A stretch of DNA of 62,267 nucleotides from Oscillochloris sp. (GTDB lineage: Bacteria; Chloroflexota; Chloroflexia; Chloroflexales; Chloroflexaceae), in contig JAAUQO010000007.1 in the NCBI GenBank assembly GCA_012032775.1, positions 1 to 62,267 of the forward strand, in the 5' to 3' direction. The notes beneath the pieces were generated by a model, which made no database searches, was not told the origin of the DNA, and saw nothing but the letters and a program-made list of their open reading frames with translations. This document shows positions 36,344 through 44,768 of the stretch, one piece after another (within the stretch, counting starts at the first letter, position 1; each line of letters opens with the position of its first letter). The translations under genes were made by a program, and so were the position numbers.

Positions 36344-37261
36344 GTGTTGCGTCTGGCGCTGATGTTGCTCTTGATGCTGGTGGTATTTCTGGTTGGATGG
36401 TCGCCGCTGGGTTGGCCCGGCAATCAGGCCGCAGCCGAGGTGTTGCCGAAAACCACGTTCATAACGCGATATATGCCGCCGACGGCCACGGCCCTGCCGA
36501 CGGCCACGGCCCTGCCGAGTGCCACGGCCCTGCCGAGCGCCACCGCCTTGCCGGAGCGGCAGGCCAGTCGTAGTGTCGGCTATGTGCCGGTGCTGATGTA
36601 CCACTATGTACGCACCGTCGATGCGGAGAGCGATCCGCTCGGCTTTCGGCTCTCGGTGCGCCCGGATCGTTTCGCCGAGCAGATGGCCTGGTTGGCCCGC
36701 CAGGGGTACGAGCCGGTTACCGTGAGTGAACTCGCAAGCTGTTTGCGCCGCGAGCAGCAGTGTTCGCAGCGTGCGGTGGCCCTTACCTTCGATGACGGCT
36801 ATGTTGATGCAGCAACCACGGTGCTGCCGATCCTCAAGGAATTCGGCTTTCGGGCGACATTTTATATTGCCACCGGGTTGATCGGCCGCGAGGGCTACTT
36901 GAGTTGGCAGGATCTGCGATTGCTGCGGGAGAACGGCATGGAAATCGGCGCCCACACCATCAGCCATGCCGATTTGAGCAGCCTGGATCGAGCGGAAGCG
37001 CTGGCCGAAATCGCCGGTTCGAAGGTTGCCCTTGAACATGGCCTGGGCGTGCCAATCCATACATTTAGCTACCCCGGCGGCGCGTTCGACGCCACCACGA
37101 TCGAACTTGTGATCGAAGCCGGCTTTCGCAGCGCGGTTACCACCAGACCCGACGACACGATCGGCGATCTGTACGCTATTCCGCGCCGGCGCATTCTTGG
37201 CGGCGAGACGATCGCCGGCTTTCCGTGGTACTTTGTTCCGGCTAGCCGGCAGAATCCTTAG
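36344..37261 (+). CDS. Membrane-anchored polysaccharide deacetylase (NodB/CE4)
   Basis: The 305-residue protein begins with an N-terminal anchor (LRLALMLLLMLVVFLVGW), a TATALP repeat linker, and a CE4 deacetylase domain: VLMYHYV, metal-binding Asp in LTFDDGY, the His pair in HTISHADL, and FSYPGGAFD. It would remove N-acetyl groups from cell-wall or surface polysaccharide. GTG 36344 has GGAGG five bases upstream and places the anchor first; ATG 36269 would add 25 residues. It follows the glycosidase gene by 104 bases, in the envelope cluster. Confidence 0.88.
   Translation: MLRLALMLLLMLVVFLVGWSPLGWPGNQAAAEVLPKTTFITRYMPPTATALPTATALPSATALPSATALPERQASRSVGYVPVLMYHYVRTVDAESDPLGFRLSVRPDRFAEQMAWLARQGYEPVTVSELASCLRREQQCSQRAVALTFDDGYVDAATTVLPILKEFGFRATFYIATGLIGREGYLSWQDLRLLRENGMEIGAHTISHADLSSLDRAEALAEIAGSKVALEHGLGVPIHTFSYPGGAFDATTIELVIEAGFRSAVTTRPDDTIGDLYAIPRRRILGGETIAGFPWYFVPASRQNP
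36479..36550. repeat. 18-bp coding tandem repeat (TATALP linker)
   Basis: Four copies of an 18-base unit (CCGACGGCCACGGCCCTG and variants) code for the linker between anchor and catalytic domain of the deacetylase. Confidence 0.85.
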
Positions 37262-37268
37262 GGCAAAT

Positions 37269-37296
37269 GCAGAATGCGGAAGGCGGAAGGCAGAAT
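37269..37296. repeat. Heptamer array (4 units)
   Basis: gcagaat, gcggaag, gcggaag, gcagaat: four gap-free 7-base units between two convergent genes. Confidence 0.6.
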
Positions 37297-37302
37297 CTTT
37301 TG

Positions 37303-37821
37303 TTATGGCGTGAAGCGATCGACATTTTCCAGGGTGGATTTTGTGGGCTGTGCGACCTTTTTGATCACCGTAAAGGTGCCGTCGGTCTCCAGCACTACTG
37401 CCGCGACATCGGCAAGATCGGCGAATCCTTCGCTGCGTATTGCCGCCAACACTTCGGCGTCAACCACGCGCTCATGGCGCAGCACATCAGGCAAGATCCG
37501 GCCCTGGTAGACCAGCAGCGTCGGATCGGCTTTAACCAGCTTGCTAACGGTTTTTGAATGCACCGAAAGCCATGCGATCACAAATTGCAACCCAATCAGG
37601 AGCGCAAAGGCCGTCAACCCTTCCGCCAGCGCTACATCGGATGAAAGCAAAATTGTGGCGAGGGTGGAGCCCAGCGCCACGGTAACTATCAGATCAAAGG
37701 CATTCATCTTCGAGAGCGTGCGTTTCCCCGAGACTCGCAACAGGGCTACCAGTGCCAGGTAAGCCAGCACTCCGACAATCAACGTCCGCCATATCCCTTG
37801 CCAGCCATCAAAAAAGATCAT
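37303..37821 (-). CDS. YetF/DUF421 family membrane protein
   Basis: The 172-residue protein has three N-terminal helices (LIVGVLAYLALVALLRVSGKRTLSKMNAFDLIVTVALGS) and a cytoplasmic DUF421 domain (LVYQGRILPDVLRHERVVDAEVLAAIR). This is the YetF/YdfR family, whose role in spore and membrane biology is only partly known. ATG 37821 is the natural start. A 17-bp hairpin separates it from the upstream gene. Confidence 0.88.
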   Translation of the reverse strand: MIFFDGWQGIWRTLIVGVLAYLALVALLRVSGKRTLSKMNAFDLIVTVALGSTLATILLSSDVALAEGLTAFALLIGLQFVIAWLSVHSKTVSKLVKADPTLLVYQGRILPDVLRHERVVDAEVLAAIRSEGFADLADVAAVVLETDGTFTVIKKVAQPTKSTLENVDRFTP

Positions 37822-37830
37822 AATGAATGT

Positions 37831-37871
37831 TGTTGGAGGTTTTGGCCACTTTACGGCCAAAACCTCCAACA
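37831..37871 (-). terminator. Long perfect hairpin upstream of the YetF-like gene
   Basis: A perfect 17-bp stem (37831-37847 with 37855-37871) around a 7-base loop. It begins 8 bases after the stop of the DUF4397 gene and ends 10 bases before the YetF-like start on the minus strand, so it may both end one transcript and hide the ribosome site (CCTCCAAC/GTTGGAGG) of the next. Confidence 0.6.
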
Positions 37872-37878
37872 GAGCAGA

Positions 37879-38859
37879 TTAGCGTCGCCGTCGTACAAAG
37901 AGACCCACACCGATCAGGATCGCGGCCATAAGCGTCAGGCTGAACAGTGCGCCGCTATAGCCGCCGGTGGTTGGGAGCTGGGTTGGAGTTTGCGGTGTCG
38001 CGGTTGCGACCGGCTCGGTGGTTGCCTGGGTTGTCGCTGCCTCGGTTGCCGCCGTGGTCGGCATCACCGTGGCCTCGGTGGTCGGCATCACCGTGGCCTC
38101 GGTGGTCGCCTCGGCCGTGGCCTCGGTGGTCGCCGCAGCGGTCATGGTCATCGTCGCTTGCGGTGTTTGTTGGGCCTGCGCCGGCTGAGCGGCGGCAGGA
38201 CTGATCACCTGAGCCTGGATGTTGGGCAATTCACCAACCAGGAAGACATCGTAGATCGGAGCGTCGGCCACAATATCTTCGTTGAAGTCGAGCACCACCT
38301 GGTCGGTGCCGGTTGCAACGATGTTGAAGTCGTAATTGCCGGGGAGCAGCGGGATATAGTCGCTGGCCTCCTGGAAGGGCAGATTGTTCACGATCGGCAC
38401 ATCCTGATCTGCACCGACCCGACGAACATCGACGGCCGGTGCGCCGGGCACCAGATGAACGAAGCGGATCTTGGTGTCGCCGGCCGTCGGGATTGTGCGG
38501 TCATCCTGGAGTACTGTGGCCTCGATTGTGGCGAGTGTACCGCTGGCGGCTACGGTGTAGGCCTGGCCTGCGGCCAGATCGACGGTGGTACTGATCACGG
38601 ACTGATCGGCCGGCGTACCGGCCGCCGTTACCTGGATGCGGTGTTCGCCGGCAGCCAGCGGCAGATAATTACTGGCCGTGAAGAAGCCGACACCTTCGGC
38701 CACCGCAGTGCCGTCAACATACACATCCACCGCCGGAGCATCGGGAACAGCGTGGACAATTCGTATTTCGGCGTCGGCCTGAGCGTAGGCGATCGGCAAG
38801 CCAACCAGCGCGAGCATCAGGCCCAGAACGGCAACTACTCCAAATTGCAATATGCGCAT
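37879..38859 (-). CDS. DUF4397 surface protein with LPxTG-type sorting signal
   Basis: The 326-residue exported protein starts at ATG 38859 with a signal peptide ending AYAQA. Two DUF4397 beta domains follow (IRIVHAVPDAPAVDVYVDGTAV and IRFVHLVPGAPAVDVRRVG), each about 105 residues. A Thr/Ala-rich stalk leads to LPTTGG, a hydrophobic helix and RRRR, a textbook sortase sorting signal. It would be linked covalently to the cell wall. No sortase gene is present in this window. It follows the five-repeat lipoprotein gene by 73 bases and may share its transcript. Confidence 0.88.
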   Translation of the reverse strand: MRILQFGVVAVLGLMLALVGLPIAYAQADAEIRIVHAVPDAPAVDVYVDGTAVAEGVGFFTASNYLPLAAGEHRIQVTAAGTPADQSVISTTVDLAAGQAYTVAASGTLATIEATVLQDDRTIPTAGDTKIRFVHLVPGAPAVDVRRVGADQDVPIVNNLPFQEASDYIPLLPGNYDFNIVATGTDQVVLDFNEDIVADAPIYDVFLVGELPNIQAQVISPAAAQPAQAQQTPQATMTMTAAATTEATAEATTEATVMPTTEATVMPTTAATEAATTQATTEPVATATPQTPTQLPTTGGYSGALFSLTLMAAILIGVGLFVRRRR

Positions 38860-38932
38860 AGTTCTCTCTTTTCGGCCTGTTGCGGCGGCTTCGCCGCTGC
38901 AACAGGCCAAACGAATAAGCTCCTGGTCTCGA

Positions 38933-41083
38933 TTACTCCAGCACCGTGTTAGTGGCGCGGATCTGGATCGAATCGGCGATGATCACCGTGCGATCGGTCC
39001 AACCGCTGAACAGGTTCTCGTCGAGCGTGTAGCCCAACTCCGCCTCAGCATCCGTCAGATTGAACTGCTGCACCGTCCCCGTCACCAGATAACGGGCATC
39101 TTCGGCCACGATCATGTTCTCGTCGCGCATGAGCACCAGCACATCGTCGCCGGCGAAGAAGCCGGGATCTTCGAGCCGGAAGGCATTCACGCCGATCAAC
39201 TCGCTGGCCTCACCGATCACGCTTACGCGGTTGCCCAGGTACGCATCGGGGTTGTCGTCAACATCGCTCAGTGTGGCCTGGAGCCAGAGCATATCGGCGA
39301 TCACGACCGGCCGGTTTTCGTACTCGGCGTACAGCTCGTTGTCGGTGAAGAAGTCGTAGTCCCGCTCGAACTCGGCAAACACGAAGTTCTGCACGGTGCC
39401 CTGGATAACGATGTTGGTTTCGTCCTCAAGGGTGGTGGGCTGAGTAACTTCATTCGGCAGGATCACCAGGATATCGTCGCCGATGTCGAGCCAGTTATCC
39501 TCATCCATGCGGATGGTGTTCTGGCCGAGCACCTGGCTCACTTCGCCGTTCAGCGTCACCTGCTGGCCGATATAGGCCTGCGGGTCGGCGTCGATATCGC
39601 TAATGCCGACATAGTTGTCGCCGAATGCATCACCGCCGATGACGCCGGTTTCATCGGCGGCAACTCCGGCGTCGGCCGCATTCCGGGTTACTTGAATGTT
39701 CTGGGCCACGATCACGGTATTCTCGGCAAAACCATCGAATACGGCGTCGTCCCAGGTGTAGTCGTACTCGGTCGCCAGGGCTTCGCGGTTGAACTCGCGC
39801 ACTTCGCCGGTTACAAACACGCTATCGCCGACATTGGTCGTCATCGACTCATTACCAATAAAGACCAGGATGTCGTCGCCGCCCAGGGTGGCCGGGTCGT
39901 CGAGGCGGAAGGTGCGCGGATCGACCATCTCGGTCACATCGCCGAGCACCGTCACGCGGTTGCCGATATAGGCTTCGGCGTCATCATCAATGTCGCTGAC
40001 ACTGGCGCGGGTGTAGACAATGTCGGCCACGATCGCGGGCCGGTTCTCGAACTCGGCCTCAAAGCCGGGGTCGTCGAAGACAAAGCCGTAATCGCGCTCG
40101 AAGTCGGCGGCCACGAAGTTCATCACCATCCCGGTCACGGCGATGCTGGTCTCGTTCTGCAAGTTATCGGGCACCGGTGCGCCCTCGGGCACGATCATCA
40201 GCACTTCACCGGCGATATCGAGGATATTGCCCTCATCCACGCGGTAGGCATTCAGACCAAGCTGCTCGTCAACTTCGCCCCAGGCGGTTACGCGCTGGCC
40301 GGCATAGGCGGCCGGGTCAACGTCGATCTGCCCGACGCTGATAAAGGGGAAATCGCCCATTGCTGCTTCGGGGATCTGGGCGCCCTGGCCCATCTGGCCG
40401 GTCGTCGCGGTTGTGGGCTGGGTGGCGGCACCGCTGTCGGTTGTGCCGATCACTTCGACCTCGTCGGCGAGAATGCTCGGTGCGCCGGCGAAATCATCAA
40501 CTGCATCGGGGAACTGGTAGCCGAGATCCTGCTCCAGCGTATTGCGATCAAACTCCTGCACCGTCCCGATCACGCGCACCTGATTGGTCACGTCGATGTT
40601 CGGCTCCAGGTCGGTCGGGATCACGCCCTCGGTGCTGCCGACCACCAGGGTGCTGTCGAGACCGGCGGCTTCGGGGTCGTTGAGGATAAAGCTGCGCGGC
40701 CCCAGGAACTCACGCAGATCGCCGGTGACGATCACCTGCTGGCCCAGAAACTGCATGGGGTTGGCGTTGAACTCCGCCAGATCGACTTCCACCGGCTGCA
40801 TTTGCTCTTGCCCGGTTACGTCACTGGTTGGCACGAGCACTTCAACATCTTCCTCGGCAGGCGCAGTTGCCTCGGCAACCGGCGGCTCAGGCACCACGGC
40901 GGTTGCGGCGGTCTCCGGCGCTAAAACTTCTTCGGTAGCCGGCGGTTCGGTGCCGCAGGCTGCCAAAATACTGCCGACAAAGAGCATGGTAATGATGAGC
41001 GAAAACCGGCTCAGGCGGTTGTGTACAGTAACGCCGGACTGTGATTTTGGCGTTGGCTGCACGTTGTTTTCGTGCTTGAACAT
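38933..41083 (-). CDS. Lipoprotein with five tandem OB-like modules
   Basis: The 716-residue acidic lipoprotein has a signal ending SILAAC and five related modules of about 115-130 residues. Each starts like D(A/P)xAYxGxxVTVxGEV, has a middle x(F/Y)R(L/V/M)(D/E)(D/E) strand and ends in a VTGxVxxF ... IVAD segment. Modules 2 and 4 are alike (WLDI/ILDI, FERDY), and modules 3 and 5 are alike (LDDP/LEDP, GGDDILV), so an A-B-A-B-A layout arose by duplicating a two-module unit. The VxGEV pattern recalls OB folds. No enzymatic motif is seen. A surface adhesin or ligand-binding role is possible. Confidence 0.82.
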   Translation of the reverse strand: MFKHENNVQPTPKSQSGVTVHNRLSRFSLIITMLFVGSILAACGTEPPATEEVLAPETAATAVVPEPPVAEATAPAEEDVEVLVPTSDVTGQEQMQPVEVDLAEFNANPMQFLGQQVIVTGDLREFLGPRSFILNDPEAAGLDSTLVVGSTEGVIPTDLEPNIDVTNQVRVIGTVQEFDRNTLEQDLGYQFPDAVDDFAGAPSILADEVEVIGTTDSGAATQPTTATTGQMGQGAQIPEAAMGDFPFISVGQIDVDPAAYAGQRVTAWGEVDEQLGLNAYRVDEGNILDIAGEVLMIVPEGAPVPDNLQNETSIAVTGMVMNFVAADFERDYGFVFDDPGFEAEFENRPAIVADIVYTRASVSDIDDDAEAYIGNRVTVLGDVTEMVDPRTFRLDDPATLGGDDILVFIGNESMTTNVGDSVFVTGEVREFNREALATEYDYTWDDAVFDGFAENTVIVAQNIQVTRNAADAGVAADETGVIGGDAFGDNYVGISDIDADPQAYIGQQVTLNGEVSQVLGQNTIRMDEDNWLDIGDDILVILPNEVTQPTTLEDETNIVIQGTVQNFVFAEFERDYDFFTDNELYAEYENRPVVIADMLWLQATLSDVDDNPDAYLGNRVSVIGEASELIGVNAFRLEDPGFFAGDDVLVLMRDENMIVAEDARYLVTGTVQQFNLTDAEAELGYTLDENLFSGWTDRTVIIADSIQIRATNTVLE

Positions 41084-41603
41084 TCCTGCTTCTCCTTTTA
41101 CATATCTACTCGTAGTGTCTCAACCGCACACGCAAGCGCATGCTGATCGAGCGATTCGCCGGCCCATATCTGGGATTGGGCTGAGATCACGCGGCGCAAC
41201 AACCTTGTTGCATCGTGGGCGGATTGAATCTGATGCTGCGGCTGTTTCCGCACCCTAAACGCTGCACATCGCGTGCCGATCGCCGCTTCTTCAACGTAAA
41301 GAAAGGTAAACAGGTGTGGATTTGTGCTGCGAAATAAGGCATCAGGAAGCGGAAAAAGCCGCCTTAAAACTCCTCGATACTGCTGTTCACCTTATCCGCC
41401 GGATAATCGTGCAAGTCTGTAGATCAATCCATTCAGGCATAGCAGTTGCTTGTAGCAACTTCGTGGGAAGCGTTGTGGATAGCTGTTTCTCGGAGGGCCT
41501 GCGGCCCGCCAAACCTGCCCGCTTTTCCGCAACAATTCGTTTGGCGCGTTGCCACAGCCGGCCGAGCGCCGATTTCGTAAGAATCAGACCCTACGGAGTG
41601 CTT
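41084..41603. other. Non-coding interval with small hairpins
   Basis: This 520-base space separates divergent genes and has no credible gene. It is AT-richer than the genes and includes a perfect hairpin AGTTGCT-TGT-AGCAACT (41444-41460) and a GGGCCTGCGGCCC hairpin near 41496. Promoters for both flanking genes should lie here, but no clear consensus pair is seen. A small RNA cannot be excluded. Confidence 0.4.
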
Positions 41604-42155
41604 ATGAACGCAGAAGAATTAAGCCGTGCCTTACGCACGAGCGATCACCCCGATCTGGCTCGTCGCCGCATGATCAGCGGGCTGACCTTAGGATCGATCG
41701 GGATAATGGGCCTGATCACGCTGTATCAGATGGGGATCATCAAGCGTATGCCCGAGGCGGCGTTGCCATACCTGAACGCCGACAAAGTCGATGCCTCGGA
41801 AGAGGCCTACGCGCGCTTAGCCATGCCCGACGGCGCACTCGGGATCGTAAGCTACGCCGTGACATTGGCCCTGGCGTCGATGGCCGGGCCGGATCGCGCC
41901 CGCACCAGGCCGCTCATCCCCTTGGCCCTAACTGCCAAAGCCGCCGTCGATGCAATCCAGGCCGGCCAACTCACCGTCGATCAATGGGTGCGTCACCGCG
42001 CCTTCTGCTCGTGGTGTCTACTCACCGCCGGCATCACCTTCGCCGTGCTGCCGATGACCATACCGGAAGCGCGCAGTGCCTGGCGATCACTGCGCCGCCA
42101 GGGCACGAAACAGTCGCTCCGGCGTACTCTCGCGGTACTCAGCGGCAACGGCTGA
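41604..42155 (+). CDS. VKOR-like membrane protein with one CxxC
   Basis: A 183-residue protein with about four helices. The C-terminal HRAFCSWCLLTAGITFAVLPMTIPEA contains the CxxC of vitamin K epoxide reductases, placed as in a known VKOR-like branch that starts RALRTSDHPDLARRRMISGL. The second, loop cysteine pair of true VKOR enzymes is missing, and no DsbA/thioredoxin domain is fused. It may therefore be a reduced oxidoreductase. ATG 41604 has ACGGAG upstream. A hairpin follows the stop. Confidence 0.8.
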   Translation: MNAEELSRALRTSDHPDLARRRMISGLTLGSIGIMGLITLYQMGIIKRMPEAALPYLNADKVDASEEAYARLAMPDGALGIVSYAVTLALASMAGPDRARTRPLIPLALTAKAAVDAIQAGQLTVDQWVRHRAFCSWCLLTAGITFAVLPMTIPEARSAWRSLRRQGTKQSLRRTLAVLSGNG

Positions 42156-42172
42156 CGCCTCAGCATGCGTAA

Positions 42173-42195
42173 GGGCGACCCCAGGGTGGTCGCCC
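42173..42195 (+). terminator. Hairpin after the VKOR-like gene
   Basis: An 8-bp stem GGGCGACC / GGTCGCCC around a 7-base loop, 17 bases after the stop. It has no T tract. Confidence 0.5.
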
Positions 42196-42229
42196 AGCGG
42201 GTTTAAGGGTTATCACATCCAGCGCCAAC

Positions 42230-42495
42230 GCCCATAACCGTCCGCTTCGACGAACGGCGGGCCGATTGTGCGCTGTTCGCTTTTACGGGCGACGGCGATC
42301 TTAATGGCCACGGTACCCATGGCGCCGGCACGATCTTTGGCCAGAGCGGCAATGGCCCGCGTTTCGCCGTTGCCCCCGGTGTGCGCCGCGCCCTGTCGGC
42401 AAGGTGCTGGGCAATCGGCGCAGTGGGCGGTGGCCGGCGGCGCGCAGATTATCAATATCGTGTCAAAAACCTCCACCCCTCCTGATCGAGTATAC
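42230..42495 (+). pseudogene. Relic of a subtilase (S8) around the catalytic His
   Basis: Reading frames on the plus strand give VRFDERRADCALFAFTGDG, then LNGHGTHGAGTIFGQSG and FAVAPGVRRAL, the region of the S8 catalytic His. GKVLGN and QWAVAGGAQIINIVS continue the fold in two other frames. The Asp, Ser and most of the enzyme are missing. It is a true, multiply damaged relic, lying just upstream of an IS605-type tnpB, and may have been cut by transposition. Confidence 0.65.
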
Positions 42496-42621
42496 CAAAA
42501 AGCGCGCGATAGCCCCGTTGCTTGCGGCGGAGGTGAAGCGCGCCGACCGACATCGCATGGCGTACGCGTCTGTGGTAGAATAGATCCAAACAAATGTGCC
42601 GGTTGTGTAGTTGGTATATGT

Positions 42622-43838
42622 ATGGCAACGGAACCGCGCGTCTATCGCTATCGAATCTTCCCGAGCGAACAGCAGGAGGTGCTTTTCCGGCAGTACGCGG
42701 GTGCGCGGCGGTTCGTCTACAATCACTTTCTGGCACGATCGAAGACGCACTATCGGGCAACGGGGAAAACGCTCTCGTTCGCGGCCCTGTGCCGGGAATT
42801 GACGGCGCTGAAGGCCAAGCCGGCGACGGCCTGGTTACGCGCGATGAACGGACAATCGCTGCAGCAAGCGATTCGTGATCTGAACCGGGCGTTTACGAAC
42901 TTTTTTGCGGGACGGGCAATGTTTCCGCGCTTCAAATCGAAGCGGCGCGAGCGACCTTCGTTCCGCATGCCCCAGTATCTGACCCTGGACGGCGCCGTGT
43001 TGGTGGTGCCGAAGATTGGCCGGGTGCCGCTGGTACTCCACCGGCCGGCCCAGGGCGTGCTGAAAAGCGGCACGTTTAGGCAAGACCCGACCGGCGCATG
43101 GGATGTCTCGCTGGTGATGGAGGTCGCCGTCGTTGAAGGGCCACTTCCTCCGCCTGATGCGACCTTCGCGGTCGGCGTTGACCTCGGCCTCAAGGATCTG
43201 GCTGTTTTGAGCGACGGGAGCCATATCGCCGCGCCGAAGCACTACCGTCGCGCGGAAAAAAAGCTCGCCCGTCTTCAGCGACGGCTCTCCCGCACCCAGA
43301 AAGCCAGTACGAACCGCACGAAACTCCGCGCCGCGGTGGCGCGGCTGCACCACCGCGTCGCGTCCAGCGCCGCGCGTTCCTCCATCGGCTGTCCGCTCGT
43401 CTAATGCAGCAGTTTGACCTGATCTGCATCGAAGATTTGCCCGTCTCAGCGCTGGCGAAAACCAAGCTCGCAAAAAGCGTGTACGATGCGGGATGGGGCA
43501 TGCTGCGGCGGTTCCTGACCTACAAGGCCCGATGGTCCGGCAAGCACCTGGTGGTCATCAACCGGTTCTTCCCCTCCACGAAGACCTGCTCGCGCTGCGG
43601 GTGGAAACATCCCGCGCTGACGCTTGCCGACCGCATCTGGACGTGTGGGAATGTGGCATGTGGTGTCACCCACAACCGTGACGAGAACGCCGCAGTGAAC
43701 ATCCGCACGCGCGGACTCCGTCTGCTGCTGGCCGGTGGTGCACCGGACAGGATAAACGCCCCTGGAGAGACCGTAAGCCCCATCACTGATGGGCTCGTCT
43801 CGGCGAAGGGGGAAGCCACGCTGCTTGCGGCGTGGTAG
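42622..43838 (+). pseudogene. tnpB: TnpB of an IS200/IS605-type element, one-base frameshift
   Basis: With one base restored near 43362 the product is a 405-residue RNA-guided nuclease TnpB. The first frame shows the start YRYRIFPSEQQEVLFRQYAGARRFVYNHFL and RuvC-I Asp in GVDLGLKDLAVLSDG. The second frame shows Glu in ICIEDLPVSALAK, a four-Cys ribbon (CSRCGW ... CGNVACG) and Asp in NRDENAAVNIRTRG. The break is in CGCGTCGCGTCCAGCGC; the other frame continues QRRAFLHRLSARLMQQFDL. No TnpA is present, so the element cannot move by itself. ATG 42622 is the likely start. As written it is dead unless the indel is an error. Confidence 0.88.
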
Positions 43839-43843
43839 TTCAC
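43730..43843 (+). ncRNA. Candidate guide (omega) RNA scaffold at tnpB 3' end
   Basis: The last coding part of tnpB and the bases after it form hairpins, including CCACGC / GCGTGG (43816-43835), just before TTCAC (43839-43843). In IS605-type elements the right end encodes the guide RNA scaffold and the next bases outside the element act as the guide. If so, the guide would start at about 43844 (TCTCCCCACTTC). This is based on position and hairpin only. Confidence 0.4.
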
Positions 43844-43885
43844 TCTCCCCACTTCATTCTTGTTTGTGCAGAAAGCGAGTCCTCG

Positions 43886-44707
43886 GTGCAGACTCAGACC
43901 ATCCAGCTTGATGGACAGCCGGTTGTCTACCGCGAAAGTTCCGGCGAAGGGCCGGCGGTGCTGTTGATCCACGGAAATTCCTCCTCAAGCCGCGCGTACG
44001 CGCCACAGTTCGCGAGTGAGCTTGCCGCGCGCTACCGGCTCGTGGCGCTCGATTTGCCGGGCTTCGGCGAGTCGCAGCCGGTCGCCGATCCCGAACGAGT
44101 GCTTGGCTTGCAGGGCTGGGCCGCAATGGTACGTTCACTGGTGGCCGAACTCAACCTCGATCCGCTGGTATTGGTCGGCTGGAGCCTTGGCGGCCATGTT
44201 GCGCTCGAAGTGGTCGGCGATCTGCCGGGCCTGCGCGGTGTGCTGATCTTCGGCACGCCGCCGATCGCCTTTCCACCGGCGATGGAGCAGGCATTTTTGC
44301 CGCATCCGGCAATGGAAACGACGTTTAAGCCAGTACTGACCGCCGCCGAGATGGAGTCCTACGTCGCCAGTTTCTTCGCGCCGCACTATTCCGAGCTGCC
44401 GGCCACATTTATCGAGGATATTCGGCAGAGTGACGGCCGTAGCCGTTCGGCCGTCGCCATCAGTATTCGCCCCGACGGCTACAAAGACGAGGTCGAAGTT
44501 GTGGCCAGGATGCAGGTTCCGCTCGCAGTGCTGCACGGCGTCGATGAGCAACTGATCAATCGCGGCTATTTCGATAGCCTCGCAATGCCGACGCTCTGGC
44601 GCGGCGAGGTGCAGTTGATCGCGGATGCCGGCCACGCTCCGCAATGGGAGCAGCCCGAACGCTTCAATGCCCTGCTTGATGCCTTTGTGCAGGATTGCGT
44701 TTCCTGA
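43886..44707 (+). CDS. Alpha/beta hydrolase
   Basis: About 273 residues with the alpha/beta-hydrolase fold. HGNSSSSRAYAPQF (oxyanion loop), nucleophile elbow GWSLGGH, Asp in VLHGVDEQL and His in DAGHAPQWEQPERF give a full catalytic triad. The substrate is unknown; this branch includes peroxidases, esterases and dehalogenases. GTG 43886 is my start; the frame is open from 43832 but that part lies in the tnpB end. The tnpB element ends about 40 bases upstream, so its original promoter may have been replaced. Confidence 0.88.
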   Translation: MQTQTIQLDGQPVVYRESSGEGPAVLLIHGNSSSSRAYAPQFASELAARYRLVALDLPGFGESQPVADPERVLGLQGWAAMVRSLVAELNLDPLVLVGWSLGGHVALEVVGDLPGLRGVLIFGTPPIAFPPAMEQAFLPHPAMETTFKPVLTAAEMESYVASFFAPHYSELPATFIEDIRQSDGRSRSAVAISIRPDGYKDEVEVVARMQVPLAVLHGVDEQLINRGYFDSLAMPTLWRGEVQLIADAGHAPQWEQPERFNALLDAFVQDCVS

Positions 44708-44768
44708 TATATCAGGCCGTAAGCGTTTCCGACGAGCTTGGGAATGCTTAGCGCGTGTTGGAGAAACT

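Noticed and set aside
41316..41603. N-terminal extension of the VKOR-like protein
   Set aside because: The extra 96 residues are Cys- and Arg-rich and unlike the family, while ATG 41604 has a ribosome site and matches the known start.
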